Shown here one piece after another: positions 8,937-18,572 of a DNA stretch of 64,000 nucleotides. Position 1 is the stretch's first letter, and every line of letters starts with the position of its first letter. Both the position numbers and the translations under genes were made by a program. The notes beneath the pieces were generated by a model. That model was not told where the DNA came from. It searched no databases and worked only from the letters and a program-made list of their open reading frames with translations. Source of the stretch: Halocatena pleomorpha (GTDB taxonomy: Archaea; Halobacteriota; Halobacteria; Halobacteriales; Haloarculaceae). The stretch covers positions 97,766 through 161,765 of the forward strand of contig NZ_RRCH01000022.1 of assembly GCF_003862495.1 (NCBI RefSeq). Direction: 5' to 3'.

Positions 8937-10289
8937 ATGGCCCGGAATGCAATCGAGCGGCCGCCTGGCCCGTCGGGACTCCCCCTCTTCGGAAACACGT
9001 TCGCGTTCGTCCGTGATCCACTCGCTGCGCTCCAGCGGTGGGCGAACGAGTACGGCGATATCGCGTATCTTCGGTTTCCGGGACGATCGACGTATTTGCT
9101 CACCGATCCAGAGCACATCGAGCGGGTGCTCGTCACCGAAAGTCACACGTTCACCACTGGCGATCTCAGACGAGACGCGTTCAGTGGCATCGAAGACGAA
9201 TCACTCGCGGTGAGTGAGGGTCAGACGTGGCAGCGCCAGCGCCAGCAACTCCAGCCGGGGTTCTACCGCAAGCGAATCACGTCCAACGCTGAAACGATGG
9301 TGAAACACGTTGAACAAACAGTCGATAGATGGCCAATTGGAACAACGATAGATGTCATGCGGGAAATGGATCGTCTCACGCTGGCAATTCTCACGACGAC
9401 GCTGTTCGATCACGAGATGCATGAGAATCAGGCTGTCGTGCGCACTGCTGTCGATACACTGATACAACAGACCGATTATTCCGAGATCGGAACGATCATT
9501 CCAAACTGGATACCGACGCCTGCCAATCGTCGTTTTCAGCAGGCGACGAACGACCTCCACTCTCTCATTGAAGATCTCATCCGCGAGCGGCGGCACACGG
9601 ACACGGACGGCGACGATCTACTGTCACTGCTTGTCGGCACCGACGATACGACGGACGCAGACGGAGGCCTCTCGGGGACGGAACTGCGCGACAACATTGT
9701 CGGCTTGCTGCTGGCGGGCCACGAGACATCTGCATTGGCACTGACGTACACGTGGTATCTCCTCTCGAAGAATCCCGCCGCTCGACGGCAGCTCCACACC
9801 GAAATTGCCGACGTATTGGACGGCACAGCACCGACGGCCGATCAGTTGCCCGAACTCGAATACACCGAGCAGGTCCTGCTTGAATCGATGCGTCTCTATC
9901 CGCCGATATACGGGATCGCTCGTGAGCCAGTGACGGACGTGACGATCGGCGGTTACACCGTTCCGGCGGGCGCAACGATAACGATCCCCCAGTGGGTCGT
10001 CCATCACGACGGCCGATTCTACGACGACCCGGACGCGTTTCGGCCCGCTCGGTGGTCGGCTGAGCGGGACAGCGAACGGCCCGAATTCGCATACTTTCCG
10101 TTCGGCGGCGGCCCACGCCACTGTATTGGCGATCAGTTCGCTCTAATGGAGATGAAGCTCGTGCTCGCAACGATCGCACAACGGGTTTCCTTAGAGTTGG
10201 TGTCGGACGCTCCGTTGGACTTCACCGCGTCTGTCACGACGAGACCGACTGCCCCGATCGAGATGGTCGTTCGAGATGACACTGTCTGA
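8937..10289 (+). CDS. Cytochrome P450
   Basis: A 450-residue soluble P450 monooxygenase. The N terminus has the proline-rich hinge RPPGPSGLPLFGN. The I-helix oxygen-binding motif AGHET is at 260-264, the K-helix E-x-x-R at Glu316-Arg319, and the heme loop FPFGGGPRHCIG carries the thiolate ligand Cys396. All core motifs are intact, so it should be active. GGAGG at 8923-8927 is a ribosome-binding site nine bases before the ATG. No ferredoxin or reductase gene adjoins it. The substrate is unknown; a lipid or isoprenoid is a guess. The neighbouring divergent Bat-type gene may control it. Confidence 0.93.
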   Translation: MARNAIERPPGPSGLPLFGNTFAFVRDPLAALQRWANEYGDIAYLRFPGRSTYLLTDPEHIERVLVTESHTFTTGDLRRDAFSGIEDESLAVSEGQTWQRQRQQLQPGFYRKRITSNAETMVKHVEQTVDRWPIGTTIDVMREMDRLTLAILTTTLFDHEMHENQAVVRTAVDTLIQQTDYSEIGTIIPNWIPTPANRRFQQATNDLHSLIEDLIRERRHTDTDGDDLLSLLVGTDDTTDADGGLSGTELRDNIVGLLLAGHETSALALTYTWYLLSKNPAARRQLHTEIADVLDGTAPTADQLPELEYTEQVLLESMRLYPPIYGIAREPVTDVTIGGYTVPAGATITIPQWVVHHDGRFYDDPDAFRPARWSAERDSERPEFAYFPFGGGPRHCIGDQFALMEMKLVLATIAQRVSLELVSDAPLDFTASVTTRPTAPIEMVVRDDTV

Positions 10290-10407
10290 GATCAGTCATC
10301 AAGCGGTGACGTGTCATCATCGTTTCAGGCGTGGGTTCTCGGTGGATGTCTCCGCGACTGATTTGTTCCCGTTTGCCGACACGAACCGATCGCCGACAAA
10401 GCTACGA

Positions 10408-12243
10408 TCACATCCGCTTCAACATTGGAATTCCGGTGATTTCGAACGCGGTTTCGAACATCTCGACGGTGGCCGCCACAAGCACGAGCCGGCGTTCTCG
10501 GGACTGTTCTGCGTCGAGCACTCGGTTCTCGTGGTAGAACTTGTTGAACGTCCGCGCTAGATCCAGTAGATACTGTGCCAGCGGTGCGGGATCGTACCGT
10601 TCCTCACAGCGTTCCAAAACGAGGGGATAGCGCGCCAACCGGACAGCGAGCTGGTGGTCGAACTCGTTAAACGGCTGGTCTGCGACCGCGCTGGGTTCGG
10701 ACACGTCGGTATCGGCTTCATGTAAGATGTTCCACGCGCGCGTCGCCGCATACTGGACGTACGGGCCGGTATCACCTTCGAGCGACGTCGCCTGCTCGGT
10801 GTCGAACGTCGTGTTTTTCGTCCGGCGTTTGGCGATGTTCTCGAACCGAACGGTGCCAAGCGCAACGCCGTCGGCGATCTCGTCGGCCGTTTCCTCATCG
10901 AGCGTGAGATCGTTCTCCTCGACCACCGACCGCGCGTTCTCGCGCACCCGGTCGAGCACGTCTTCGGCAGTAATGAGCCGTCCCGCGCGGGTCGACATGC
11001 TCCCCTCGGGCAGGTCGATCAGGCCGTAGTCGACGTGCGTGAACTGAATATCGGTGTAGCCGAGCTTCCTGGCCGCAGCGAACAGCTGCTGGAAATACTC
11101 GCGCTGCTCGCTGCCGACCACGTACAACAGCTCGTCGTACCCCTGCTCGACGCGGTACGCGATCGTGGCGAGATCCCGCGTGCCGTACGTCGTCGTGCCG
11201 TCGCGTTTGGTGATCACGAACGCCTCGTAGTCACCATCGTCTTCGTCGAGATCGATGTCCGCATCGGTACGAACGTCGGCCTGTTCGGGATCCTCGACGT
11301 TCGTGAGGTCGTCGTCGTAGATCGGAACGACGTACGCACCGTCATCGGTCTCGATGGCGATCCCATTGTCGATCGCAGTCTCTCTGATCTGGCTCGTCCA
11401 GCTCTCAGTCACGTAGAAGCTCTCGCCGTGCCACGTGTCAAAATCGACACCGAGTCGATCGTACGTGGCGTCGAACCGACTCCGACTCGCGTCAGAAAAC
11501 CGCTCCCACAACGCACGTAGTTCCGCGTCCCCCGATTCGAGTGCTGCGAAATACTCCCGGCCCGTATCACGCAACTGTTCTACGTCCGCTTCGCGGCCCG
11601 ATTCTTCGAGTTCAGTTTCGTGCCGGCCGTACCGCTGGTACAGTTCCAAAAGGTAGTCGATCGGTTCCGCTTCGAACCGCTCGGTGTCCTCTGCCTGTTC
11701 GAATTCATAGAGGAGATGTCCGAACTGCACGCCCCAGTCACCGATGTGGTTGTCCCGGACGAGATCGTAGCCCCGCGCCGCGAGCACGTTCCCAAGTACG
11801 TCACCAAGTACCGTGTTCCGGAGATGTCCGATGTGTAACGGCTTGGCGATGTTCGGAGAGGAAAATTCAAACAGAGCCGACGTGCCCGTGCCCTCAACAA
11901 CACCGTATTCGGAGCCTTCGTCAAGGATCCGTTCGAGCGTCTGCGTCGTGAACGTCTCGTCGATGTGGAAATTGATGTACCCGCCAGCGGTCTCGATGGT
12001 GTCGATTCCCTCGATCGGTCCTCGGTCTCGGAACGCGTCAGCGAGATCCGCCGCAATATCGGCTGGCGGTCGACCGAGTTCAGACGCCAACTGGAACGCG
12101 ATGGGCGTCGCCAAAAGTCCCTTTCCCGCGTCGGTGTACTCGTTGATTTCGATCGGGTCGGTCGTCGTCGCCGCTGCACACCCCCACTCTTCGAGTATCG
12201 TCGTCATATCCTCGATGATATGATCACGTAAAACCTGCAGCAT
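10408..12243 (-). CDS. argS: Arginyl-tRNA synthetase
   Basis: A 611-residue class I synthetase charging tRNA-Arg. The HIGH-type motif is HIGH itself (KPLHIGHLRNT, roughly residue 127), and the KMSKS loop is the variant EGSMSTRAG. The N-terminal Add1-like tRNA-binding region and the C-terminal helical DALR domain ending MLKRM are present. The ATG at 12243 (MLQVLRDHIIEDM) is preferred over the upstream in-frame ATG at 12279, which adds an atypical Thr-rich stretch. Confidence 0.95.
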   Translation of the reverse strand: MLQVLRDHIIEDMTTILEEWGCAAATTTDPIEINEYTDAGKGLLATPIAFQLASELGRPPADIAADLADAFRDRGPIEGIDTIETAGGYINFHIDETFTTQTLERILDEGSEYGVVEGTGTSALFEFSSPNIAKPLHIGHLRNTVLGDVLGNVLAARGYDLVRDNHIGDWGVQFGHLLYEFEQAEDTERFEAEPIDYLLELYQRYGRHETELEESGREADVEQLRDTGREYFAALESGDAELRALWERFSDASRSRFDATYDRLGVDFDTWHGESFYVTESWTSQIRETAIDNGIAIETDDGAYVVPIYDDDLTNVEDPEQADVRTDADIDLDEDDGDYEAFVITKRDGTTTYGTRDLATIAYRVEQGYDELLYVVGSEQREYFQQLFAAARKLGYTDIQFTHVDYGLIDLPEGSMSTRAGRLITAEDVLDRVRENARSVVEENDLTLDEETADEIADGVALGTVRFENIAKRRTKNTTFDTEQATSLEGDTGPYVQYAATRAWNILHEADTDVSEPSAVADQPFNEFDHQLAVRLARYPLVLERCEERYDPAPLAQYLLDLARTFNKFYHENRVLDAEQSRERRLVLVAATVEMFETAFEITGIPMLKRM

Positions 12244-12371
12244 ACACGTAGTGGCGATTTGGGTGGTTGTCGGTTTCAATCTATGGAAAATGGATCACAC
12301 AACCGTTCCGACCGTTCTGAGATCGCTGAAGAGTTCGACAACGTAAAGCGGCCGGTCTGGAAACGATCTGT

Positions 12372-14795
12372 ATGGAGTATTACGAGGCCGCGAACTTCCT
12401 GTTCGACCTCAAGCGATACCCATCACGCAAGGGTACGGAGGCGACCCGGGCGCTGTTGGCCGCGATGGACGATCCCCACGAGGAACTCACGTGCGTACAG
12501 ATCGCGGGATCGAACGGGAAGGGGAGCACCGCACGGATGGTCGAGCGAGTGCTCCGGGAAGCCGGTCTTTCGGTCGGTCTGTTCACGTCGCCGCACCTCA
12601 CCGACGTGCGAGAGCGGGTCCGGGTGAACGGTCGCAAGATCAGAAAACAGGCGGTTACGGCGTTCGTTTCGGAGATCCGCGAATACGTCCTCGATGCTTC
12701 AAGCCAAGGAGCGGCACCGACGTTTTTTGAGACACAGACGGCGCTGGCGTTATGGGAATTCGCCCGCCAAGACGTGGACATCGCCGTATTGGAGGTTGGT
12801 ATCGGTGGCCACCACGACGCGACGAGCGTCGTCGATCCCCTGACCAGTGCCGTCACGTCGGTGACGCTCGAACACACAGCGCTGCTCGGTGACACGCGGG
12901 CGGAAATCGCCCGTGACAAGGCCCACGTCGCTGGTGAGTTGCCCCTCGTAACCGGTGAATCGGAGGAAACACTAGCGGCGATACGGTCGGTCGCGGGCGA
13001 GGTCCACACCGTCGGCTCAGGAAGCGACACCGATGTTCAGGCGCGGTATGAGGGACGGGATGGACTGACCGGAACCGTGACGCTCACCGGATCAGACTGG
13101 TCGGTTGCGGCGTCGTTGCCCCAGCTTGGCGCGCATCAGGCAGTGAACGCCGGGATTGCCGCAGCACTGTGTCGGCAGGTGGCCGACGTCACCGAGCAGG
13201 CGATCGTTCGCGGACTGGAAACAGCGTACTGGCCGGGACGGTTCGAGATCATGAGTCAGGAGCCACTCCTCGTGTTAGACGGGGCGCACAATCCCGGGAG
13301 CTGTGCGACGACGGCCGAGACGCTCGACTCGTTCGACTACGACGAGCTTCATCTCGTGTTCGGGGCGCTGAGTGATAAGGACCACAGGGGAATGGCCGAG
13401 ACGCTCCCGGAGGCGGCGACGGTGTACGCCTGCGAGCCGTCGATCGATCGCGCGGAGGACGCCGACGCGCTCGTCCGTGCGTTTGATACCGATAGCACCC
13501 GCGTTGTTCGATCGGTCGTTTCCGCGGTTGAATCCGCGCTTGACGCCGCTGCTCCCGAGGACTGCGTACTCGTGGTGGGATCGCTGTACACCGTATCGGA
13601 AGCCCGCCAGCGGTGGGTGGGAACCCAAACGCCAAAGCGCGTCTCCAGCATCGCAGACGCACGCGCTGCGCTCACCGAAGCGGATGTCACACAGGCCGGC
13701 GTCTGGCGAATGCGAGGCAAAGGCGTCCACCGAGTCGTGAAGCTACGGCTGCAGCCGCGTCAGGCCCGGTTTCTCAAAGAGGAGTTACTCAGTCTCGGCG
13801 GTGAGTGTGCGATCTCGGGCTGTTCCTCGCACACGCACGAACCACGGTATTTGGACGTGGTTGCGATGGGGACGCTCGCGCAGTTCAAGCGACTCATCGA
13901 GAAACTCGACGGACAGCCCCACGGACTGGCAGTAGTCGGGGACGATCTCAAACAGACGCTCGACATCGGGACCGCCCCCGAGAAACATGGGTATCCGTGG
14001 GATGACCGAGTGGCGGTGATGGGAATCGTCAACGTCACTCCAGACAGCTTCCACGACGGTGGTGCGTACGACACAGTCGAGGCTGCTGTCGCCCGTGCTG
14101 AGGAGCTAATCGAGGACGGGGCGGATATCCTTGATATCGGTGGGGAGAGCACTCGCCCCGGCGCGGATCCCGTTCCGACTGAGACCGAAATCGAACGCGT
14201 CGTTCCGGTGATTGAGCGACTCGCTGATCGCAACGCACTGGTGTCGGTTGACACGCGCAAGGCAGCGGTGGCGCGTGCAGCACTCGAAGCCGGCGCGGAC
14301 ATACTCAACGACGTTTCGGGACTGGCCGATCCCGATATGCGTCATGTGGCGGCCGACTACAACGTGCCGACTGTCGTTATGCACAGTATCGAGGCACCGG
14401 TCGATCCTGAAACCGATGTGACGTACGACGACGTGGTCTCGGACACGATCGACGAACTCGCTGAGCGCGTACTGCTCGCGGAAAAAGCCGGGCTTGACCG
14501 TGACCAGATTATCGTCGATCCCGGGATCGGGTTCGGGACATCGGCAACAGAAAGCTTCGAACTCCTCGGTCGCGTCGGGGAATTCCACGCGCTCGGCTGT
14601 CCCGTGCTCGTCGGCCACTCCCACAAATCGATGTACGACCGCGTCGACCGCGCTGCCGGGGAGCGACTCCATGCGACCGTTGCCGCGACCGCCATCGCGG
14701 CCGAACGCGGCGCAGACATCGTCCGCGTTCACGACGTGAAAGAGAACGTTGCCGCCGTTCGGACCCAACGAGCGGCGTCCGATCCGGACGCCTGA
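12372..14795 (+). CDS. folCP: Bifunctional folate synthase: FolC-FolP fusion
   Basis: An 807-residue fusion. Residues 1 to about 420 are dihydrofolate/folylpolyglutamate synthase, with P-loop GSNGKGST at 44-51 and FTSPHLTDVRERVRVNG. From about 553 comes dihydropteroate synthase (MGIVNVTPDSFHDGG, DILDIGGESTRPGA, DPGIGFGTSATESFELL, GHSHKSMYD). A linker of roughly 120 residues contains Cys and His residues (ISGCSSHTHEPR). The reactions are joining pteridine diphosphate to p-aminobenzoate, then adding glutamate. Such fusions are known in halophilic archaea. The two activities act in one pathway but not in consecutive domain order. Confidence 0.92.
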   Translation: MEYYEAANFLFDLKRYPSRKGTEATRALLAAMDDPHEELTCVQIAGSNGKGSTARMVERVLREAGLSVGLFTSPHLTDVRERVRVNGRKIRKQAVTAFVSEIREYVLDASSQGAAPTFFETQTALALWEFARQDVDIAVLEVGIGGHHDATSVVDPLTSAVTSVTLEHTALLGDTRAEIARDKAHVAGELPLVTGESEETLAAIRSVAGEVHTVGSGSDTDVQARYEGRDGLTGTVTLTGSDWSVAASLPQLGAHQAVNAGIAAALCRQVADVTEQAIVRGLETAYWPGRFEIMSQEPLLVLDGAHNPGSCATTAETLDSFDYDELHLVFGALSDKDHRGMAETLPEAATVYACEPSIDRAEDADALVRAFDTDSTRVVRSVVSAVESALDAAAPEDCVLVVGSLYTVSEARQRWVGTQTPKRVSSIADARAALTEADVTQAGVWRMRGKGVHRVVKLRLQPRQARFLKEELLSLGGECAISGCSSHTHEPRYLDVVAMGTLAQFKRLIEKLDGQPHGLAVVGDDLKQTLDIGTAPEKHGYPWDDRVAVMGIVNVTPDSFHDGGAYDTVEAAVARAEELIEDGADILDIGGESTRPGADPVPTETEIERVVPVIERLADRNALVSVDTRKAAVARAALEAGADILNDVSGLADPDMRHVAADYNVPTVVMHSIEAPVDPETDVTYDDVVSDTIDELAERVLLAEKAGLDRDQIIVDPGIGFGTSATESFELLGRVGEFHALGCPVLVGHSHKSMYDRVDRAAGERLHATVAATAIAAERGADIVRVHDVKENVAAVRTQRAASDPDA

Positions 14796-14831
14796 ACGCG
14801 TCGAACGACGATCACCTTCCACTGCTCGTTT

Positions 14832-16250
14832 CTAATACAGCCGATCGCCCCGGAGCCACCCGATAACGAACTGCCAGAGCAACCCGAGACTGGCGAGACT
14901 GCCACACAGGATTGCGATCAGTTCCTCCAGCCGTACCCACCCCGGAAAGACGAAGCCTGCCCACGATTCGAGCGACTGGATCCGGTTGATGAGCGGGTGT
15001 GTCCGATCGATAGTGGTGTTGTTTCGGTGCGTGAGATCCCTGACCGATTCTTCCGGAACGCCGAGCCGATCGGCCTCGTATACGATCCCACGGCTGTCGC
15101 GGAGTGAATATCGCCACACGATCGTTCCGTTGGGGTTGATTTCGAGGACGCGGAAGTTCCGAGAATCAGTGACGAGGGTGTTTCCGTTCGGGAGCCGATC
15201 TGCGTCCCGTGGCCATTGGAGTCCGCGATCGGCCGGTCCGTCGTACAGCCAGTGAATCTCTTCGGTGTCAGTATCGAGTTCAATCACGCGGTTGTTCTCG
15301 CTGTCAGCGACGAGCATCGTATCGTTGTCGAGGCGCTGGGGATTGTGTTGCTGGTTGAGAAGATCGGTGTTGCCGGGCTTGCCGATAACATCTACGATGT
15401 CGTTCGTTCGGGGATCGACTTCGAGTACTGCGTCGAAGTTCCGTATCGAGAGTTGGAAATTGCCGTTCGGACGCTTGTCGATGTCGTTCATGTGGGTCCA
15501 ATCCGCCTCCGGATGCTCCTGAGGCGGTCCCCCATACTGTTCTTGGAACGCGCTTCCAGCACTGAGATGATCAGTTGCGTTCCACGACCACGTGATGTCA
15601 CCGTCCTGATCGACCGTGAACGCACGACTGTTCCCCATATCGATGATCGCTGTCTGGCCGTCGTCGAGTCGATCCGCGTCGTGGACTTCGTGATGAGCGA
15701 TGAACGCGTCGTACCAGTCGTACTCCCACACGACGGTGTTGTCCGCTGGATCCAACTCGACGACGCGGTTGTGAACACAGCTTTCCTCGGCACCGGATCG
15801 GTAGGCTTCTGGACAGTCATCACCGGTCACTTCTGTCGCAACCGACATGAGCACCGTATCGTTGTCCGTCACCTCCCCGTCGAACACCCGGGAATTCGGC
15901 TGATCGTACGTCCACACCGTCGTCCCGTTCGGAGCGACGATCCGCGCCGCGCCGCTGTTCGAACCGAACCAGTCGTGTGTCTGGATAGTGATCAGCGTGT
16001 TTCCAGGCGACAGTATCCCGGTCGTGTCGTTGTCAAAGGCGTAGCCGATGTCAGTGTCGGTGTTGCCAAGGGACGCGTTCGCCTCTCCCGGCGGTGAGGG
16101 TGATCGCTCACCACTAACAGCTCCGAGAACGACGACGACCGCACAGAGGAGAATGATCGTTCCGAGTAAAACCATGCGCGGGCGGCGGTCAACGGGCTCC
16201 GACGACGGATCGGGGCGTCCGCGACTGGGCAACAAACGTTTCGGCTCCAT
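14832..16250 (-). CDS. Arylsulfotransferase-like membrane-anchored propeller
   Basis: A 472-residue protein with an N-terminal transmembrane helix (MVLLGTIILLCAVVVVLGAV), a long extracellular domain and a C-terminal helix (LIAILCGSLASLGLLWQFV). The repeated blades (VAPNGTTVWTYD, DQDGDITWSWN, LPNGNTLVTDSRN) are those of the arylsulfotransferase/PQQ-like beta-propeller family. Catalytic His candidates lie in FIAHHEVHDAD and DWTHMNDID. It probably acts outside the cell on phenolic or glycan substrates, but true sulfotransferase activity is unproven for archaeal members. It sits at the edge of a glycan gene neighbourhood. Confidence 0.75.
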   Translation of the reverse strand: MEPKRLLPSRGRPDPSSEPVDRRPRMVLLGTIILLCAVVVVLGAVSGERSPSPPGEANASLGNTDTDIGYAFDNDTTGILSPGNTLITIQTHDWFGSNSGAARIVAPNGTTVWTYDQPNSRVFDGEVTDNDTVLMSVATEVTGDDCPEAYRSGAEESCVHNRVVELDPADNTVVWEYDWYDAFIAHHEVHDADRLDDGQTAIIDMGNSRAFTVDQDGDITWSWNATDHLSAGSAFQEQYGGPPQEHPEADWTHMNDIDKRPNGNFQLSIRNFDAVLEVDPRTNDIVDVIGKPGNTDLLNQQHNPQRLDNDTMLVADSENNRVIELDTDTEEIHWLYDGPADRGLQWPRDADRLPNGNTLVTDSRNFRVLEINPNGTIVWRYSLRDSRGIVYEADRLGVPEESVRDLTHRNNTTIDRTHPLINRIQSLESWAGFVFPGWVRLEELIAILCGSLASLGLLWQFVIGWLRGDRLY

Positions 16251-16413
16251 ACCAGAGATCGACCAGTGTCAGCACCTTCCTTATTTCGACGGTAGAGACA
16301 GAGAAACGTAAAGTGTGGTACTATTACACTGGATCCTCACTTGTTCGAGCGAGGCGTGAAGAGGGACTAGAGACCGAGATGTTCATTGGTGTGGTCTGGA
16401 TCTGTATAGTCGT

Positions 16414-17427
16414 ATGCTCAGGGAGAACGCCCGGTCGATCATCGCTGGATTCGTTGGTTCACTGCTTGTGCTCGCAGCGATATACTGGTTCGTCGGTATC
16501 AACCAGACCGTCTCGAAGCTCTCGATGGCCGACACCGGGGTTCTTGTGCTCGTGTTTGTGGGTGCGGTCTGTTGGATCGTTTCGTGGGGGTTAGCGCTCC
16601 GAACCGTGCTCGGAGTGCTCGGCTCGACGATTTCGCCATTGAAGGCGACAGCGATCTTCTCGGGCGTCCTGTTTGCGAACAACGTAACGCCGTTCGGGCA
16701 GGCGGGTGGAGAACCGATCAGCGGGCTGTTGATCTCGCGAGCCACTGATCGACGCTACGAAACGGGGCTTGCGGCCATTGCAAGCGTTGATGCGCTCAAT
16801 TTCATTCCGTCGATCGTCCTTGCGGTGTGTGGCGTGGGCTATTTCTTCGTGACCACGACGTTCGTCGGAGATCTCCGGTACGCCGCAGGCACGGTAGTCG
16901 TGCTGGCGCTGCTGGTTCCGATGGGGTTCTATCTGGGGTGGCAGCATCGATATCGACTCGAACGCGCTACTGTCGGCGCTCTCACGCCGGTCGTGCGGTT
17001 CGTCCGGCACACGCTGCTACGGCGCGAACCGCTCGGACAAGCGGCGATCGAGCGCCGCATCGAGGGGTTTTTCACCGCCATCGAGCGCGTCGGCTCGACC
17101 CCCCGGAAACTGGCGCTCGCACTCGGCCTGTCCGCACTCGGCTGGCTTGCCCAAGCCGCCTGTCTGTGGCTGTCGCTGTTCGCACTCGACCACTCCGTTT
17201 CTCTGAGCGTTGTGCTCATCGCTGTCCCGCTCGGCGCGATCGCTGGCGTCACACCCCTTCCCGGCGGACTCGGTGGTGTTGACCTCGTGCTCATCGGAGT
17301 CATTAGCGCGCTCGTTACAATCAACCAACCGACTATTGTGGCTGCGGTTCTCATCCACCGGGCTGCGGTCTATCTGTTTCCGACGATCGTCGGCGGCGGT
17401 ATCACGGCTGCGATCGCAAGTCGGTGA
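16414..17427 (+). CDS. YbhN/LPG-synthase TM-type flippase-like protein
   Basis: A 337-residue polytopic membrane protein (about eight helices) of the lysylphosphatidylglycerol synthase transmembrane / UPF0104 family. Motifs include FANNVTPFGQAGGEP near residue 90 and TPLPGGLGGVDLVL near the C terminus, both conserved in the family. Related archaeal proteins are often linked to glycolipid or dolichol-linked glycan handling. No lysyl-transferase domain is attached, so lipid lysylation is unlikely. Converges with the zinc-ribbon gene. Confidence 0.8.
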   Translation: MLRENARSIIAGFVGSLLVLAAIYWFVGINQTVSKLSMADTGVLVLVFVGAVCWIVSWGLALRTVLGVLGSTISPLKATAIFSGVLFANNVTPFGQAGGEPISGLLISRATDRRYETGLAAIASVDALNFIPSIVLAVCGVGYFFVTTTFVGDLRYAAGTVVVLALLVPMGFYLGWQHRYRLERATVGALTPVVRFVRHTLLRREPLGQAAIERRIEGFFTAIERVGSTPRKLALALGLSALGWLAQAACLWLSLFALDHSVSLSVVLIAVPLGAIAGVTPLPGGLGGVDLVLIGVISALVTINQPTIVAAVLIHRAAVYLFPTIVGGGITAAIASR

Positions 17428-17431
17428 GCGA

Positions 17432-18421
17432 TCAGTTGAGCTGCCGTCGGACGCTGGATGTGAGACGCTGAAGCATAGAAGATGAGTGTTCGGTGCGCGT
17501 CGCCGTGGTGTACTCCCGCTCCAGAGAGCCATCCTGTTGGTAGCTCAACAGTCCGATGTCGTGGTTCTGGGCGAGTTCTTCGGCTTGTTTGGTGACCGTT
17601 CCAGATGTCGAGACGAGTACGGATCTGGCATCTACCGCCGCTGCGGCCGTGTGGAGCCGCTCAACGTCTTCTTGCTCCGGTCGTTCGTGAACGGCACCAA
17701 TGACGCGGTCGCCCAACAGGTCGTCCTCTCCGTACAGATGGACCGGCGTCTCCGTGCTGTCGTTTCGAATGTACGCGTCCACTTCCACCGTGAATCCTCG
17801 CTCGTCGAGCATCTCCGCCAGTGCCTGACGTGCCGACAGTTGTGTCGTGAGCCATTGCCGTCCGTACTGTTCGAAGCCGTAGCTGTAAAGCACCCACTCG
17901 ATCGCTTTGTGTGGCTCGCACACCGACAGACACTCCCGACACCGGAGCGCTCCCACTGAACCGGCCGCAGACTCGCCACACGTCTGACAAACGTGTTGCT
18001 GTAACACTTCCATCTGTTCCGGACGGACGGCGAGCTGACAGTCCGGACAGGCGTATTCGCCCTCGCCCACCCGAAACTGCTCTTCTGGCGCAAGACAACC
18101 GCACTCGACGTGTTTGTACAGTTCCTGCTCGATCGTGTTCTGTGAACCGCACTCTGCGCAGACGGTCGTATACCGCATCCCGTCGCGCCCACACTCGGGG
18201 CAGACGTAGGCTTTCTCTCGAAACTCTCGATACAGTATGTCTCGTCGCGCCAGCGATTCTAACACTGAATAGGCATCTGGATCATTCGCGTCGAGGTGTT
18301 GCTCCACGTCCGGATAGCTCACCTCCCCCTCCTCGTTGATTACTGGTGAAAACTCCTCGACTGTCCCGTCTGCCAACGTCTCCAACAGACGAAGTACCCC
18401 TGGTGTGGCCATGCGTTTCAT
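17432..18421 (-). CDS. TackOD1-like zinc-ribbon protein
   Basis: A 329-residue cytoplasmic protein. After a winged-helix-like N terminus it has several zinc-ribbon Cys pairs (CPECG, CAECG, CPDCQ, CQTCG, CRECLSVC; about residues 70-160). The C-terminal alpha/beta domain (VEVDAYIRNDST, VLVSTSGTVTKQAEELA) resembles a restriction-endonuclease-like or TackOD1 output domain. GTTAATAGG at about 18443-18451 supports the ATG at 18421 (MKRMATPGVL). The role is unknown; location between a flippase-like gene and a glycosyltransferase suggests a regulator of surface-glycan genes. Confidence 0.6.
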   Translation of the reverse strand: MKRMATPGVLRLLETLADGTVEEFSPVINEEGEVSYPDVEQHLDANDPDAYSVLESLARRDILYREFREKAYVCPECGRDGMRYTTVCAECGSQNTIEQELYKHVECGCLAPEEQFRVGEGEYACPDCQLAVRPEQMEVLQQHVCQTCGESAAGSVGALRCRECLSVCEPHKAIEWVLYSYGFEQYGRQWLTTQLSARQALAEMLDERGFTVEVDAYIRNDSTETPVHLYGEDDLLGDRVIGAVHERPEQEDVERLHTAAAAVDARSVLVSTSGTVTKQAEELAQNHDIGLLSYQQDGSLEREYTTATRTEHSSSMLQRLTSSVRRQLN

Positions 18422-18572
18422 TATTCGATAGCTCTCCAACCTATTAACTCCTATTCCATGTCCGTTGGTAGAATTTTACGACCCTTCTAGAGCGGGATTG
18501 ATGCTATCACTGCGGGTGTGAAACGGCTTCGAGCTATCGGCGGGTTTTCCTTACCTGCGCTCGACGCGAGTG

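Noticed and set aside
13249..13730. Minus-strand ORFs within the FolC-FolP gene
   Set aside because: They lie inside a gene with strong catalytic motifs and have Arg/Pro/Ser-rich shadow composition.
15216..16097. 293-residue plus-strand ORF
   Set aside because: Antisense to the arylsulfotransferase-like gene, whose blades and membrane helices are convincing.
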